From Ruegeria marisrubri (GTDB taxonomy: Bacteria; Pseudomonadota; Alphaproteobacteria; Rhodobacterales; Rhodobacteraceae), in the NCBI RefSeq assembly GCF_001507595.1, contig NZ_LQBQ01000037.1, forward strand, positions 124,001 to 188,000: a stretch of 64,000 nucleotides of DNA, read 5' to 3'. Made by a program: the position numbers and the translations under genes. Positions 24,981 through 33,295 of this stretch are shown here, in pieces; position 1 is the stretch's first letter, and every line of letters begins with the position of its first letter. The notes under the pieces were generated by a model. The model saw only the letters and a program-made list of their open reading frames with translations. It ran no database searches and was not told where the DNA came from.

Positions 24981-25557
24981 AGCCCTGATCCTCGGTTTTG
25001 ACACATCGGCCGCGCATTGCGCGGCCGCTTTGTTGCACGGGGATCGGATCGTGCGATCCGTCGCCGAGGAAATGAAACGCGGACAGGCCGAACGGTTGAT
25101 GCCCTTGCTGGAGGAGTTGCTGGCGGACACCGGTGCGTCCTGGGCCGAGATCCGCGCGCTCGGTGTGGGGGTTGGCCCTGGAAACTTCACCGGCATCCGG
25201 ATCTCGGTTTCGGCCGCGCGTGGACTGGCGCTGGGTCTTGGCATTCCGGCGGTCGGCGTGACCGGCTTCGAGGCGCGGGCTCTCTATGCCCCGGCTGGGC
25301 ACCTGCCCGCGATTCCGGCCCCGCGAGAACAACTCTATGTTCATGCGCCCGGTCAGGCACCGGCCCTGCTTCCCGCAAGCGAAGCGGAGTCGCTCGGACG
25401 GCTCCATGTCGATGATACACCGTCATCCCTTGCCGAAGCGGTCGCGCGGGTCGCGGCTTCGCGGTGGCGCGACACGGCCGCCCCCCCCGCACCACTTTAT
25501 GTCAGACCGGCGGACGCGGCCCCTTCGCGCGACCTCCCTCCGGTCTTGCTGGACTGA
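24970..25557 (+). CDS. tsaB: tRNA threonylcarbamoyladenosine biosynthesis protein TsaB
   Basis: A 195-residue ASKHA-fold partner of TsaD needed for the t6A37 modification of ANN-decoding tRNAs. ILGFDTSAAHCAAAL at the start and GVGVGPGNFTGIRISVSAARGLALGL near residue 65 (quoted in parts) are diagnostic. The start appears to be TTG at 24970, inside the end of nfu; no better start is visible. The stop overlaps the rimI start (TGATG). The tsaB-rimI pair is conserved. Confidence 0.9.
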   Translation: MPSEALILGFDTSAAHCAAALLHGDRIVRSVAEEMKRGQAERLMPLLEELLADTGASWAEIRALGVGVGPGNFTGIRISVSAARGLALGLGIPAVGVTGFEARALYAPAGHLPAIPAPREQLYVHAPGQAPALLPASEAESLGRLHVDDTPSSLAEAVARVAASRWRDTAAPPAPLYVRPADAAPSRDLPPVLLD

Positions 25558-25970
25558 TGAGCCCCGAAGAAATGGCGGTCGTCCACGCGGCGGCCTTCAC
25601 CCAGTCGCGCCCCTGGCGCGCGGACGAGTTTCGCGAGCTTCTGTCCAACAATTTCACCCACAGCGTCGGGAACAACCAGTGTTTCGCCGTCTTCCAAGTG
25701 ATCGCCGACGAAGCCGAATTGCTGACCATCGCCACGCACCCTTACTACCAGCGCAAGGGCCTTGCCCGCCTTCTGATGGAAAGCTGGCAGAACGAGGCGG
25801 CGCGCCTCGGGGCGAAACGCGCCTTTCTCGACGTGGCGGCTGACAACATTCCGGCCATTGCACTCTACGAAAGCTGCGGTTACACGCGCTGCGGAATTCG
25901 CAAGGGCTACTATCGGCGCCCCACCGGAACGAACGTGGATGCGATACTGATGGAACGCCCATTGCCCTAA
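25557..25970 (+). CDS. rimI: Ribosomal-protein-alanine N-acetyltransferase-like GNAT protein
   Basis: A 137-residue GNAT acetyltransferase. The acetyl-CoA loop is HPYYQRKGLARLLM, and DVAADNIPAIALYESCGY with a C-terminal YYRRP matches RimI, which acetylates the N-terminus of ribosomal protein S18. Placement directly after tsaB with a one-base overlap is typical for rimI. The N-terminus is slightly short, consistent with many alphaproteobacterial members. Confidence 0.88.
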   Translation: MSPEEMAVVHAAAFTQSRPWRADEFRELLSNNFTHSVGNNQCFAVFQVIADEAELLTIATHPYYQRKGLARLLMESWQNEAARLGAKRAFLDVAADNIPAIALYESCGYTRCGIRKGYYRRPTGTNVDAILMERPLP

Positions 25971-25998
25971 GGGCAGCCTCGCGGATTTCGGACCATCT

Positions 25999-26041
25999 GG
26001 TCAAAAAGCGGTTGACCGTCGATCCTGCAAACGGCCTTAAT
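25999..26041 (+). promoter_or_regulatory. Promoter with overlapping inverted repeat for the BMP transporter operon
   Basis: TTGACC (26012-26017), an 18-base spacer and CTTAAT (26036-26041) form a plausible sigma-70 promoter. The -35 hexamer is also the right half of an inverted repeat GGTCAA (25999-26004), 7 bases, TTGACC, so a repressor bound here would block polymerase. The transcript leader to the bmp start would be about 80 bases. Confidence 0.45.
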
Positions 26042-26129
26042 TGCCAGCATGACGGCAGTTCTGCTCGCTTTGGGTGGGGCTTTGGGGCACAACTGCGCCC
26101 CGGAACGATAAAACCAACGGGAGTACAAA

Positions 26130-27128
26130 ATGACCTTGATGAAATCCATGATGAGTGCTGCGGCGGCCCTTGCGCTGACTGCGGGTGCGGCGCTCGCCGA
26201 GCCGGCCCTGATCTTCGATCTGGGCGGCAAGTTCGACAAATCGTTCAACGAGGCCGCCCACAACGGCGCGCAGCGCTGGGCCAACGAAACCGGCGGAACC
26301 TATCGCGAGATCGAGCTTCAGTCCGAAGCCCAGCGCGAACAGGCCCTGCGCCGCTTTGCCGAGGCTGGCGCAAACCCGGTCATCACCATGGGTTTCGCCA
26401 TGGCCGATCCGCTGAGCGCAGTGGCCCCCGACTATCCCGACACCAAGTTCGTCGCGGTTGACGTCACCTGGCTGGACGCACCGAACGTCCGCCAGATCGG
26501 CTTTGCCGAGCACGAAGGCTCGTATCTGGTCGGCATGCTGGCGGCGATGGCCTCGAAAACCGGCACAGTCGGCTTCATCGGCGGCATGGACATCCCGCTG
26601 ATTCGCCACTTTGGCTGCGGTTACGCGCAGGGTGCCAAGGCCGTGAACCCCGACATCAAGATCGTCGCCAACATGACCGGCACCACCCCGGCCGCGTGGA
26701 ACGACCCGGTGAAGGGGTCGGAACTGACCAAGGCGCAGATCAGCCAGGGCGCTGACGTGATCTATGCGGCAGCCGGCGGCACCGGCGTGGGTGTTCTGCA
26801 GACCGCGGCGGACGAAGGCATCCTGTCGATCGGCGTGGACAGCAACCAGAACCACCTGCATCCGGGCAAGGTTCTGACCTCGATGCTCAAGCGCGTGGAC
26901 GTGGCCGTGTATGACGCGATGAAGGCCGGTGAGAACCTGGAGACCGGCGTGTTCACCCTTGGCCTGGCCGAAGACGGCGTAGGTTACGCTCTGGACGAGC
27001 ACAACGCGCCTCTGATCACCGATGAAATGAAAGCCGCGGTGGACGAGGCCCGCCAGAAGATCATCGACGGAGAGCTGGAAGTCGTAAGCTATTACGAAAA
27101 CGACAGCTGCCCGGCGCTGCAATTCTGA
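26130..27128 (+). CDS. BMP-family ABC transporter substrate-binding protein
   Basis: A 332-residue periplasmic binding protein with a signal peptide ending AGAALAEP (cleavage after ALA). The body is a type 1 periplasmic-binding fold of the Bmp/PnrA class: FDLGGKFDKSFNEAAHNGA near the mature N-terminus, VGFIGGMDIPLIRHFGCGYAQGA, and YAAAGGTGVGVL. The class binds purine nucleosides or purine bases; this fits the purine catabolic genes 9-24 kb downstream. It is the first gene of a four-gene importer operon. A GGGAG site precedes the ATG. Confidence 0.92.
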   Translation: MTLMKSMMSAAAALALTAGAALAEPALIFDLGGKFDKSFNEAAHNGAQRWANETGGTYREIELQSEAQREQALRRFAEAGANPVITMGFAMADPLSAVAPDYPDTKFVAVDVTWLDAPNVRQIGFAEHEGSYLVGMLAAMASKTGTVGFIGGMDIPLIRHFGCGYAQGAKAVNPDIKIVANMTGTTPAAWNDPVKGSELTKAQISQGADVIYAAAGGTGVGVLQTAADEGILSIGVDSNQNHLHPGKVLTSMLKRVDVAVYDAMKAGENLETGVFTLGLAEDGVGYALDEHNAPLITDEMKAAVDEARQKIIDGELEVVSYYENDSCPALQF

Positions 27129-27134
27129 TGTTGC

Positions 27135-27159
27135 GCGGGACGGGGCATCCCCGTCCCGC
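27135..27159 (+). terminator. Intercistronic stem-loop after the binding-protein gene
   Basis: GCGGGACGGGG (27135-27145) pairs perfectly with CCCCGTCCCGC (27149-27159) around CAT, without a T tract. Such stems after a binding-protein gene commonly protect its mRNA from 3' decay or cause partial termination, giving more binding protein than ATPase. Confidence 0.6.
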
Positions 27160-27250
27160 ACCCATTGTGCCGCTCTCCGATGACCAATAGGCATTTCCCG
27201 CAAGGGACACCCAAATCGGAGGGGCGGCCCTTCTGCCCTGAGGACAAGAC

Positions 27251-28780
27251 ATGACCGTCCCCGCTATCGAGCTCAAAGGGATCTCGAAATCCTTTGGACC
27301 GGTTCAGGCAAACAAGAACATTTCCATCAGCGTCGCGCCCGGTACGATCCACGGGATCATCGGCGAGAACGGCGCGGGCAAGTCCACGCTGATGAGCATT
27401 CTCTACGGCTTCTACAAGGCCGACGCCGGAGAGATCTGGATCAACGGCGAAAAGACCGAGATCCCCGACAGCCAGGCGGCCATCGCCGCCGGCATCGGCA
27501 TGGTGTTCCAGCACTTCAAGCTGGTCGAGAATTTCACGGTTCTGGAAAACATCGTGCTGGGCGCCGAGGACGGGGGCCTGCTTGCGCCGTCGCTGGCCAA
27601 GGCGCGCAAGGAACTGGAGGACCTCGAGGAAGAGTATGAACTCTTCGTCGATCCCGACAAGCGCATCGACGAGATCGGCGTCGGCATGCAGCAGCGGGTC
27701 GAGATCCTCAAGGCGCTCTACCGCAAGGCCGAGATCCTGATCCTGGACGAGCCGACCGGCGTGCTGACCCCGGCCGAGGCGGATCAGCTGTTCCGCATCC
27801 TTCACCGCCTGAAGGAAGAGGGCAAGACGATCATCCTGATCACCCACAAGCTGCGCGAGATCATGGAGGCCACCGATACGGTTTCGGTGATGCGCCGTGG
27901 CGAGATGACCGCGACCGTCAAGACCTCGGAAACCAGCCCCGAGCAACTGGCCGAGCTGATGGTGGGTCGCAAGGTGCTGCTGCGGGTGGACAAGGCACCG
28001 GCAAAGCCGGGCAAGCCGATCCTCGAGATCGAGAACCTGCGGGTGACCGACGAGGCGGGCGTCGAGCGTGTGAAGGGTATCGACCTGACGGTGCGGGCCG
28101 GGGAAATCGTCGGCATCGCCGGCGTCGCCGGGAATGGACAGTCGGAACTGCTCGAGGTGCTGGGCGGGATGCGCCCTGCCACTGGCTCGATCCGGCTGAA
28201 CGGTGAGTCCCTGCCGCTGAGCGGCCCCGGCGCGGACGGGCAGGCCCGGCGGGCGAGGCATATCGCCCATGTGCCCGAGGACCGGCAGCGCGAGGGCCTG
28301 ATCATGGAGTTCCATGCCTGGGAAAACGTCGCTTTCGGCTATCACCGCGACCCGGCTTACCAGCGCGGGATCTTCATGGACAACGCCGCCCTGCGCGCCG
28401 ATACCGAACGCAAGATCGAGAAATTCGACGTCCGCCCCGCCGATGCCTGGTTGGCGGCCAAGAACTTCTCGGGCGGCAACCAGCAAAAGATCGTCGTGGC
28501 ACGCGAGATCGAGCGCAACCCGGACCTGCTGCTGGTGGGTCAGCCGACGCGCGGTGTCGATATCGGAGCGATCGAATTCATTCACAAGCAGATCGTCGCC
28601 CTGCGCGATCAGGGCAAGGCGATCCTGCTGGTCTCGGTGGAGCTTGAGGAGATCTTCTCGCTCTCCGACCGGATCGCCGTGATGTTCGATGGTCATATCA
28701 TGGGCGAACGTCTGCCCCATGAAACGGATGAAAGAGAACTGGGCCTGCTGATGGCCGGTGTTGCGGGGGAGGCCGCGTAA
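27251..28780 (+). CDS. ABC transporter ATP-binding protein, two fused ATPase domains (BMP/nucleoside type)
   Basis: A 509-residue cytosolic ATPase. The first domain has Walker A GENGAGKST near residue 38, a divergent signature (VGMQQRVEI) and Walker B ILILDEPTGVLTPAEAD. The second has a degenerate Walker A region (GVAGNGQSEL), a canonical signature FSGGNQQK and LLLVGQPTRGVD. This asymmetry is normal for the sugar/nucleoside subfamily of double ATPases. It follows the binding-protein gene after a stem-loop and ends one base before the first permease. Confidence 0.94.
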   Translation: MTVPAIELKGISKSFGPVQANKNISISVAPGTIHGIIGENGAGKSTLMSILYGFYKADAGEIWINGEKTEIPDSQAAIAAGIGMVFQHFKLVENFTVLENIVLGAEDGGLLAPSLAKARKELEDLEEEYELFVDPDKRIDEIGVGMQQRVEILKALYRKAEILILDEPTGVLTPAEADQLFRILHRLKEEGKTIILITHKLREIMEATDTVSVMRRGEMTATVKTSETSPEQLAELMVGRKVLLRVDKAPAKPGKPILEIENLRVTDEAGVERVKGIDLTVRAGEIVGIAGVAGNGQSELLEVLGGMRPATGSIRLNGESLPLSGPGADGQARRARHIAHVPEDRQREGLIMEFHAWENVAFGYHRDPAYQRGIFMDNAALRADTERKIEKFDVRPADAWLAAKNFSGGNQQKIVVAREIERNPDLLLVGQPTRGVDIGAIEFIHKQIVALRDQGKAILLVSVELEEIFSLSDRIAVMFDGHIMGERLPHETDERELGLLMAGVAGEAA

Positions 28781-28781
28781 C

Positions 28782-29876
28782 ATGGATAAAATGCCCAAAT
28801 GGGCCGATGTGGTGCTGATCCCGCTGATCAGCCTGATCCTTGCGGCGATCCTGTCGGCGCTGGTGATCCTCGGTATCGGAGAAGACCCGGTTGCCGCCGT
28901 CAAGCTGATGGTGTCGGGTGCGCTCGGCTCGACCTATGGCTGGGGCTATACACTGTATTACGCCACCAATTTCGTGTTCACGGGCCTGGCGGTCGCGGTG
29001 GCCTTTCACGCGCGGCTGTTCAACATCGGCGGCGAAGGCCAGGCGATGCTGGGCGGCTTGGGCGTGGCCATGGTCTGTCTCTATGTCCCATGGCCGCATT
29101 GGAGCATCGCCCTGCTGGCCGCCATGGCGGCCGCGATGGTGTTCGGCGCGGCCTGGGCGGCGATTCCGGCCTATCTGCAGGCCAAGCGCGGCAGCCATAT
29201 CGTGATCACCACGATCATGTTCAACTTCATCGCCGCGGCTTTCCTGAACTACATGCTGGTCAACGTGATGCGCCCCGAAGGCTCGATGGACCCGGCGACC
29301 GAGCGCTTCCCCGAGGCGGTGCATCTGCCCACGCTGCACGAGCTTCTGGCGCCGATCGGCATCAGCTTTTCCAAGGCCGCACCGGCCAACGTGTCCTTCC
29401 TGGTGGCCATTCTGGCCTGTTTCGTGGTCTGGGCGCTGATCTGGCGCACCCGTCTGGGATACGAGATCCGAGCCTATGGACATTCGGAAACCGGCGCGCT
29501 CTACGCCGGCATCTCGCCGGTTCGGATCACCATCGTCACCATGCTGATCTCGGGCGCGCTGGCGGGCCTGATGGCGATCAACAACGTCATGGGCGAGGCC
29601 GAACGGCTGGTGCTGAACTCGACCGAGGGCGCAGGCTTCATCGGGATCGCCGTGGCCCTGATGGGCCGCTCGCACCCGTTCGGCGTGTTCCTGGCGGCGC
29701 TCCTGTTCGGGTTCCTCTATCAGGGCGGCGCCGAGTTGGCGCTGTGGACGTCGATCCCGCGCGAGCTGATCGTGGTCATTCAGGCGCTGGTGATCCTGTT
29801 CACCGGGGCGCTGGATAACATGGTGCGGATGCCGCTTGAAAAGCTCTTCCTCAGCCTGCGGAAAGGGTCGGCCTGA
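28782..29876 (+). CDS. ABC transporter permease (BMP/nucleoside importer)
   Basis: A 364-residue inner-membrane protein of the BPD_transp_2 family with about 8-10 hydrophobic segments. NIGGEGQAMLGGLG near residue 85 is the family's cytoplasmic coupling motif, and YAGISPVRITIVTMLISGALAGLMA near residue 245 (shown in part) is the second conserved stretch. The ATG at 28782 begins one base after the ATPase stop. It overlaps the next permease by one base. Confidence 0.92.
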   Translation: MDKMPKWADVVLIPLISLILAAILSALVILGIGEDPVAAVKLMVSGALGSTYGWGYTLYYATNFVFTGLAVAVAFHARLFNIGGEGQAMLGGLGVAMVCLYVPWPHWSIALLAAMAAAMVFGAAWAAIPAYLQAKRGSHIVITTIMFNFIAAAFLNYMLVNVMRPEGSMDPATERFPEAVHLPTLHELLAPIGISFSKAAPANVSFLVAILACFVVWALIWRTRLGYEIRAYGHSETGALYAGISPVRITIVTMLISGALAGLMAINNVMGEAERLVLNSTEGAGFIGIAVALMGRSHPFGVFLAALLFGFLYQGGAELALWTSIPRELIVVIQALVILFTGALDNMVRMPLEKLFLSLRKGSA

Positions 29877-30841
29877 TGGATTTCCTGACACTCATCCAGA
29901 TCTTCGACTCGACCATCCGTCTGGCGACACCACTGCTGCTGGCCTGCCTTGCGGGCCTCTATTCCGAGCGCGCGGGCATCTTCGACATCGGGCTGGAAGG
30001 CAAGATGCTGATGTCGGCCTTTTTCTCGGCCGCCGTCGCAGCTGTCACCGGGTCCGTCTGGCTCGGGCTGTTGGCCGGGATCGCGTCCTCTCTGCTGCTG
30101 GCGGGACTGCACGGGCTGGCCTCGATCACCTTCCGGGGCAACCAGCTGATCTCGGGCGTGGCGATCAACTTTTTGGCCGCCGGCATGACCGTTCTGATCG
30201 CGCAGGACTGGTTCCAGCAGGGCGGGCGAACTCCGTCGCTCTTCGGTGGCGCGCGGTTCGAACCCATCGACTGGCCCTTCGCCGAGGCGCTGAGCGGCGT
30301 TCCCGTCGTCGGCCCGATCTATTCCGAGCTGCTCTCGGGGCATTCGGTGCTGGTCTACATCGCCTTCCTGGCGGTTCCGGCGACCTGGTGGGTTCTCTAT
30401 CGCACCCGTTTTGGCCTGCGCCTGCGGGCGGTGGGCGAAAACCCCGCCGCGGTCGATACGGCGGGGGTTTCGGTCGTGGGCCTGCGCTATGCTGCGGTGG
30501 CCATCTGCGGCGTGCTCTGCGGCATCGCCGGCGCCTATCTGGCAACGGCCCTGCAGGCCGGGTTCGTAAAGGACATGACCGCGGGGCGTGGCTTCATCGC
30601 GCTGGCGGCCCTGATCTTTGCCAAGTGGCGCCCCTGGCACGCCATGTGGGCTTGTCTGCTGTTCGGCCTGCTGCAAGCCGTCGCGCTGCGGTTCCAGAAC
30701 ATCGACCTGGGCGGGGTTGTGATCCCGGTGCAGGCCATGGATGCGCTTCCCTACATCCTGACCGTGGTGATCCTGGCCGGGTTCGTGGGCAAGGCGATCC
30801 CGCCCAAGGCCGGCGGCGAACCCTATGTGAAGGAACGCTGA
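29876..30841 (+). CDS. ABC transporter permease (BMP/nucleoside importer), second subunit
   Basis: A 321-residue BPD_transp_2 membrane protein. ERAGIFDIGLEGKMLMSAFF near residue 30 and GENPAAVDTAGVSVVGLRY near residue 185 are conserved in nucleoside-type permeases. It starts within the stop of the first permease (TGATG) and ends the operon at a terminator hairpin. It forms the channel heterodimer with the previous subunit. Confidence 0.92.
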   Translation: MDFLTLIQIFDSTIRLATPLLLACLAGLYSERAGIFDIGLEGKMLMSAFFSAAVAAVTGSVWLGLLAGIASSLLLAGLHGLASITFRGNQLISGVAINFLAAGMTVLIAQDWFQQGGRTPSLFGGARFEPIDWPFAEALSGVPVVGPIYSELLSGHSVLVYIAFLAVPATWWVLYRTRFGLRLRAVGENPAAVDTAGVSVVGLRYAAVAICGVLCGIAGAYLATALQAGFVKDMTAGRGFIALAALIFAKWRPWHAMWACLLFGLLQAVALRFQNIDLGGVVIPVQAMDALPYILTVVILAGFVGKAIPPKAGGEPYVKER

Positions 30842-30863
30842 TAGAGCCAGTTCGCTGAAAAAT

Positions 30864-30900
30864 GGCGGTCCTGTTCGCTGCAGGGCCGCCTGCTTTGTTG
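30864..30900 (+). terminator. Terminator of the ABC importer operon
   Basis: GGCGGTCCT (30864-30872) pairs with AGGGCCGCC (30882-30890), with one G-T wobble and a 9-base loop, and is followed by the T-rich TGCTTTGTTG and TTTTGC. Confidence 0.65.
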
Positions 30901-30926
30901 ATTTTGCATGTCAAAGCGGCTCTAAG

Positions 30927-31349
30927 ATGAACATGCACGTCTACCTCCCAATCGCTGAAGTTTCGGTGAGCCCCTTTGTCCTTCTGGGCATCGGAGCCTT
31001 GGTTGGCGTGCTGTCCGGCATGTTCGGCGTGGGCGGAGGCTTTCTGATCACGCCGCTGCTGTTTCTGATCGGCATTCCCCCGGCGGTGGCCGTCGCCACA
31101 TCGGCCAATCAGGTGGTCGCTTCGTCTTTCTCGGGTGTCCTGGCGCATTTCAAGAAAAGAACGGTTGACCTGCGGATGGGCGGCGTGCTTGGCGCTCAAC
31201 TTGGCACCCAAATCGGAGCTCGCCTGAAAGCAGAGCAGCTTAGAATCCTGCTATCCCTGCTGGTTCTGGCTGTTTCCGCAAAGATTGCTTTCGAGTTGCT
31301 GCAGCAGCCCGTCGATCTTTTAAATCTTTCCGAACCGGAGGGACACTGA
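30927..31349 (+). CDS. TSUP (TauE/SafE) permease paralogue with a large in-frame internal deletion
   Basis: A 140-residue protein made only of the beginning and end of a TSUP permease. Residues up to about RTVDLRMGGVL match the N-terminus of the full-length paralogue at 31477 (about 14 differences in 86 aligned residues), and GAQLGTQIGARLKAEQLRILLSLLVL onward (shown in part) matches its C-terminus. About 167 codons between them are missing, removing most membrane helices, yet the frame stays open. The start could be ATG at 30927 or, by homology, 30933; neither has a good ribosome site. It is probably a non-functional remnant, although a half-size membrane protein cannot be excluded. Confidence 0.75.
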   Translation: MNMHVYLPIAEVSVSPFVLLGIGALVGVLSGMFGVGGGFLITPLLFLIGIPPAVAVATSANQVVASSFSGVLAHFKKRTVDLRMGGVLGAQLGTQIGARLKAEQLRILLSLLVLAVSAKIAFELLQQPVDLLNLSEPEGH

Positions 31350-31351
31350 TC

Positions 31352-31468
31352 ATGCGTTCCGAGGCACCCAGCCTGGTGAAACCAAGAACCGGAACGAACC
31401 CTTTCACCACCAAGGGTCGCCGCCTGAGCATTTTTGTCCTGTTGCAAGGCGTGATCTGGCCAGACTAG
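31352..31468 (+). other. 38-codon ORF in the position of a lost TIGR02186-like gene
   Basis: An ATG with GGAGGG about 10 bases upstream opens a 38-residue frame ending in VIWPD. The bases around the start resemble the junction between the full-length TSUP gene and its TIGR02186-like partner, but the peptide shows no similarity to that partner. It is most likely debris from a duplicated two-gene unit rather than a real gene. Confidence 0.25.
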
Positions 31469-31476
31469 AAAAAAAC

Positions 31477-32400
31477 ATGCACATCTACCTCCCCATTGCC
31501 GAAGTTTCCGTCAACGCCTTCCTTTTGCTGGGGCTGGGTGGCCTGGTCGGTGTCCTGTCGGGCATGTTCGGTGTCGGCGGTGGTTTCCTCATGACGCCCT
31601 TGCTGTTTTTCATCGGCATCCCGCCGGCGGTGGCGGTGGCGACCGAGGCCAATCAGATCGTCGCCTCTTCTTTCTCCGGCGTGCTGGCGCATTTCCGGCG
31701 AAGGACGGTGGATCTGAAAATGGGGGCAGTCTTGCTGGTGGGCGGCCTGACCGGGGCCGCGTTGGGGGTGGTCGTTTTCAACTATCTCAAGAGCCTCGGG
31801 CAAGTCGATCTGCTCGTCAAACTCTGCTACGTCGTTTTTCTGGGCGTCATCGGCGGGCTGATGTTCGTCGAAAGCCTCAATGCCATCCGAAGATCGCGCA
31901 AGGCGGGTGGGTCGCCGCCAGCCAAGAGGCGCCAGCGTGGCTGGATACACGCCTTGCCGTTCAAGATGCGCTTCCGCACCTCCGGCCTCTACATCTCGGT
32001 GATACCGCCGCTGCTCGTGGGCCTCAGCGTGGGCGTTCTGTCCGCCATCATGGGCGTTGGTGGCGGGTTCATCATGGTGCCCGCGATGATCTACCTGCTG
32101 GGTATGCCGACCAAGGTCGTGGTGGGCACGTCGCTGTTCCAGATCATTTTCGTGACGGCGTTCACCACCATGCTGCACGCAACGACCAACTTCACCGTCG
32201 ATGTCGTGCTCGCCGTGCTGCTGCTTGTCGGGGGGGTCGTCGGGGCGCAGTTCGGAACGGTGATCGGCGCCCGCATGAAGGCCGAACAATTGCGGATTCT
32301 GCTGGCGCTGTTGGTGCTGGTCGTTTGCGGCAAGCTGGCGGCCGACCTGCTGCTCCAGCCGACCGAGTTGTATTCGCTTGGCGAACTGGGAGGGCACTGA
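31477..32400 (+). CDS. Sulfite exporter TauE/SafE (TSUP) family permease
   Basis: A 307-residue inner-membrane protein with about 8 hydrophobic helices in the two-repeat TSUP architecture: GVLSGMFGVGGGFLMTPLLFF in the first half and LSAIMGVGGGFIMVPAMIYLLGM in the second (shown in part). Members export sulfite, sulfoacetate or related C2/C3 organosulfur anions. A cytoplasmic loop rich in Arg/Lys (RRSRKAGGSPPAKRRQR) lies in the middle. It is followed 2 bases later by the TIGR02186-like gene, its usual partner in roseobacters. The substrate is unknown. Confidence 0.9.
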   Translation: MHIYLPIAEVSVNAFLLLGLGGLVGVLSGMFGVGGGFLMTPLLFFIGIPPAVAVATEANQIVASSFSGVLAHFRRRTVDLKMGAVLLVGGLTGAALGVVVFNYLKSLGQVDLLVKLCYVVFLGVIGGLMFVESLNAIRRSRKAGGSPPAKRRQRGWIHALPFKMRFRTSGLYISVIPPLLVGLSVGVLSAIMGVGGGFIMVPAMIYLLGMPTKVVVGTSLFQIIFVTAFTTMLHATTNFTVDVVLAVLLLVGGVVGAQFGTVIGARMKAEQLRILLALLVLVVCGKLAADLLLQPTELYSLGELGGH

Positions 32401-32402
32401 CC

Positions 32403-33167
32403 TTGCTGCGTTTTCTGCTTGCCCTCGTCCTGTTCGCCCTGCCCGCTTTCGCCGAGGAAGAGACGGTCGTCCTGGGACTCAGCCAGGATCGCGTGGCAAT
32501 CACGGCCAATTTCGACGGGTCGAACATCCTGGTGTTCGGCGCCATCAAACGGGAAACACCAATCCCGCCAGGAGAACCTTTGCAGGTCATCGTTGCGGTC
32601 TCGGGCCCATCGGAACCGGTCATGGTGCGCCGCAAGGAAAAGAAGTTCGGCATCTGGGTGAACACTGACAGCGTTCTGGTGGATTCCGCCCCGAGCTTCT
32701 ATGCGGTTGCAACAAGCGGGCCTTTCCACGACGTGATCTCGGATACCGAGGACCTGAGGTATCGCATTTCGATCGAGCGGGCCATCCGGTCCGTCGGCGC
32801 CGCGATGCACATACGCAGCGCACAGGATTTTGCCGATGCCGTCGTGCGCATTCGCACCGACAACGGGCTCTACTCGATCCGCGAAAACACGGTGGCCGTG
32901 GACGAGCAAACCCTGTTTCGGACATCGATCGATATGCCCGCCGATCTGACCGAAGGGGAATACAGCACCCGTATCTTCCTTACGCGGGGGGGGCAGGTGG
33001 TTTCGTTCACCGAAACCACCATCCACGTGCGCAAGGTCGGGCTGGAGCGCATCCTGTACACCATGTCGCGGCAGCAACCGATCGTTTACGGTCTCATGTC
33101 GCTGGCCATCGCGATCGCGGCCGGATGGGGCGCATCGACGGCCTTCCGCCTGCTCAGGAACAGCTAG
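32403..33167 (+). CDS. TIGR02186-like exported membrane-anchored protein
   Basis: A 254-residue protein with an N-terminal signal peptide (LLRFLLALVLFALPAFA, then EEE), a beta-rich periplasmic body (VVLGLSQDRVAITANFDGSNILVFGAI shown in part) and one C-terminal membrane helix (IVYGLMSLAIAIAAGW) with a short cytoplasmic tail. It matches a conserved alphaproteobacterial family of unknown function that accompanies TSUP permeases. The start is TTG at 32403 with GGGAGGG upstream; no ATG fits. The stop overlaps the transposase scar on the other strand. Confidence 0.8.
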   Translation: MLRFLLALVLFALPAFAEEETVVLGLSQDRVAITANFDGSNILVFGAIKRETPIPPGEPLQVIVAVSGPSEPVMVRRKEKKFGIWVNTDSVLVDSAPSFYAVATSGPFHDVISDTEDLRYRISIERAIRSVGAAMHIRSAQDFADAVVRIRTDNGLYSIRENTVAVDEQTLFRTSIDMPADLTEGEYSTRIFLTRGGQVVSFTETTIHVRKVGLERILYTMSRQQPIVYGLMSLAIAIAAGWGASTAFRLLRNS

Positions 33168-33295
33168 GTGTTCAGTCCCGGCACCTGGCGGATCGGATCG
33201 ACGATGAATCTGTCTGGTTCTGATGTCCAGACCTTGCAGATGTATTCGTAAAGCGTGAGGCCGCTGAGGGCCTCATGCCTGGCAAGCGGGCGGTC
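33164..33295 (-). pseudogene. C-terminal remnant of an IS481-family transposase
   Basis: Minus-strand translation gives 43 open codons before a stop, with GLTLYEYICKVWTSEPDRF and DPIRQVPGLNT. This closely resembles the conserved C-terminus I recall for IS481-type DDE transposases (PYEYICKVWTSEPDRF, then HQMPGLNT). An in-frame TAG lies just upstream of the fragment, and nothing further upstream continues the transposase, so it is a scar. Inverted repeats of the element were not found. It lies between the TSUP pair and the bhc cluster. Confidence 0.75.

Noticed and set aside
27092..28903. 603-codon minus-strand ORF
   Set aside because: Antisense to the double ABC ATPase, whose Walker motifs are on the plus strand; no domain in the antisense protein.
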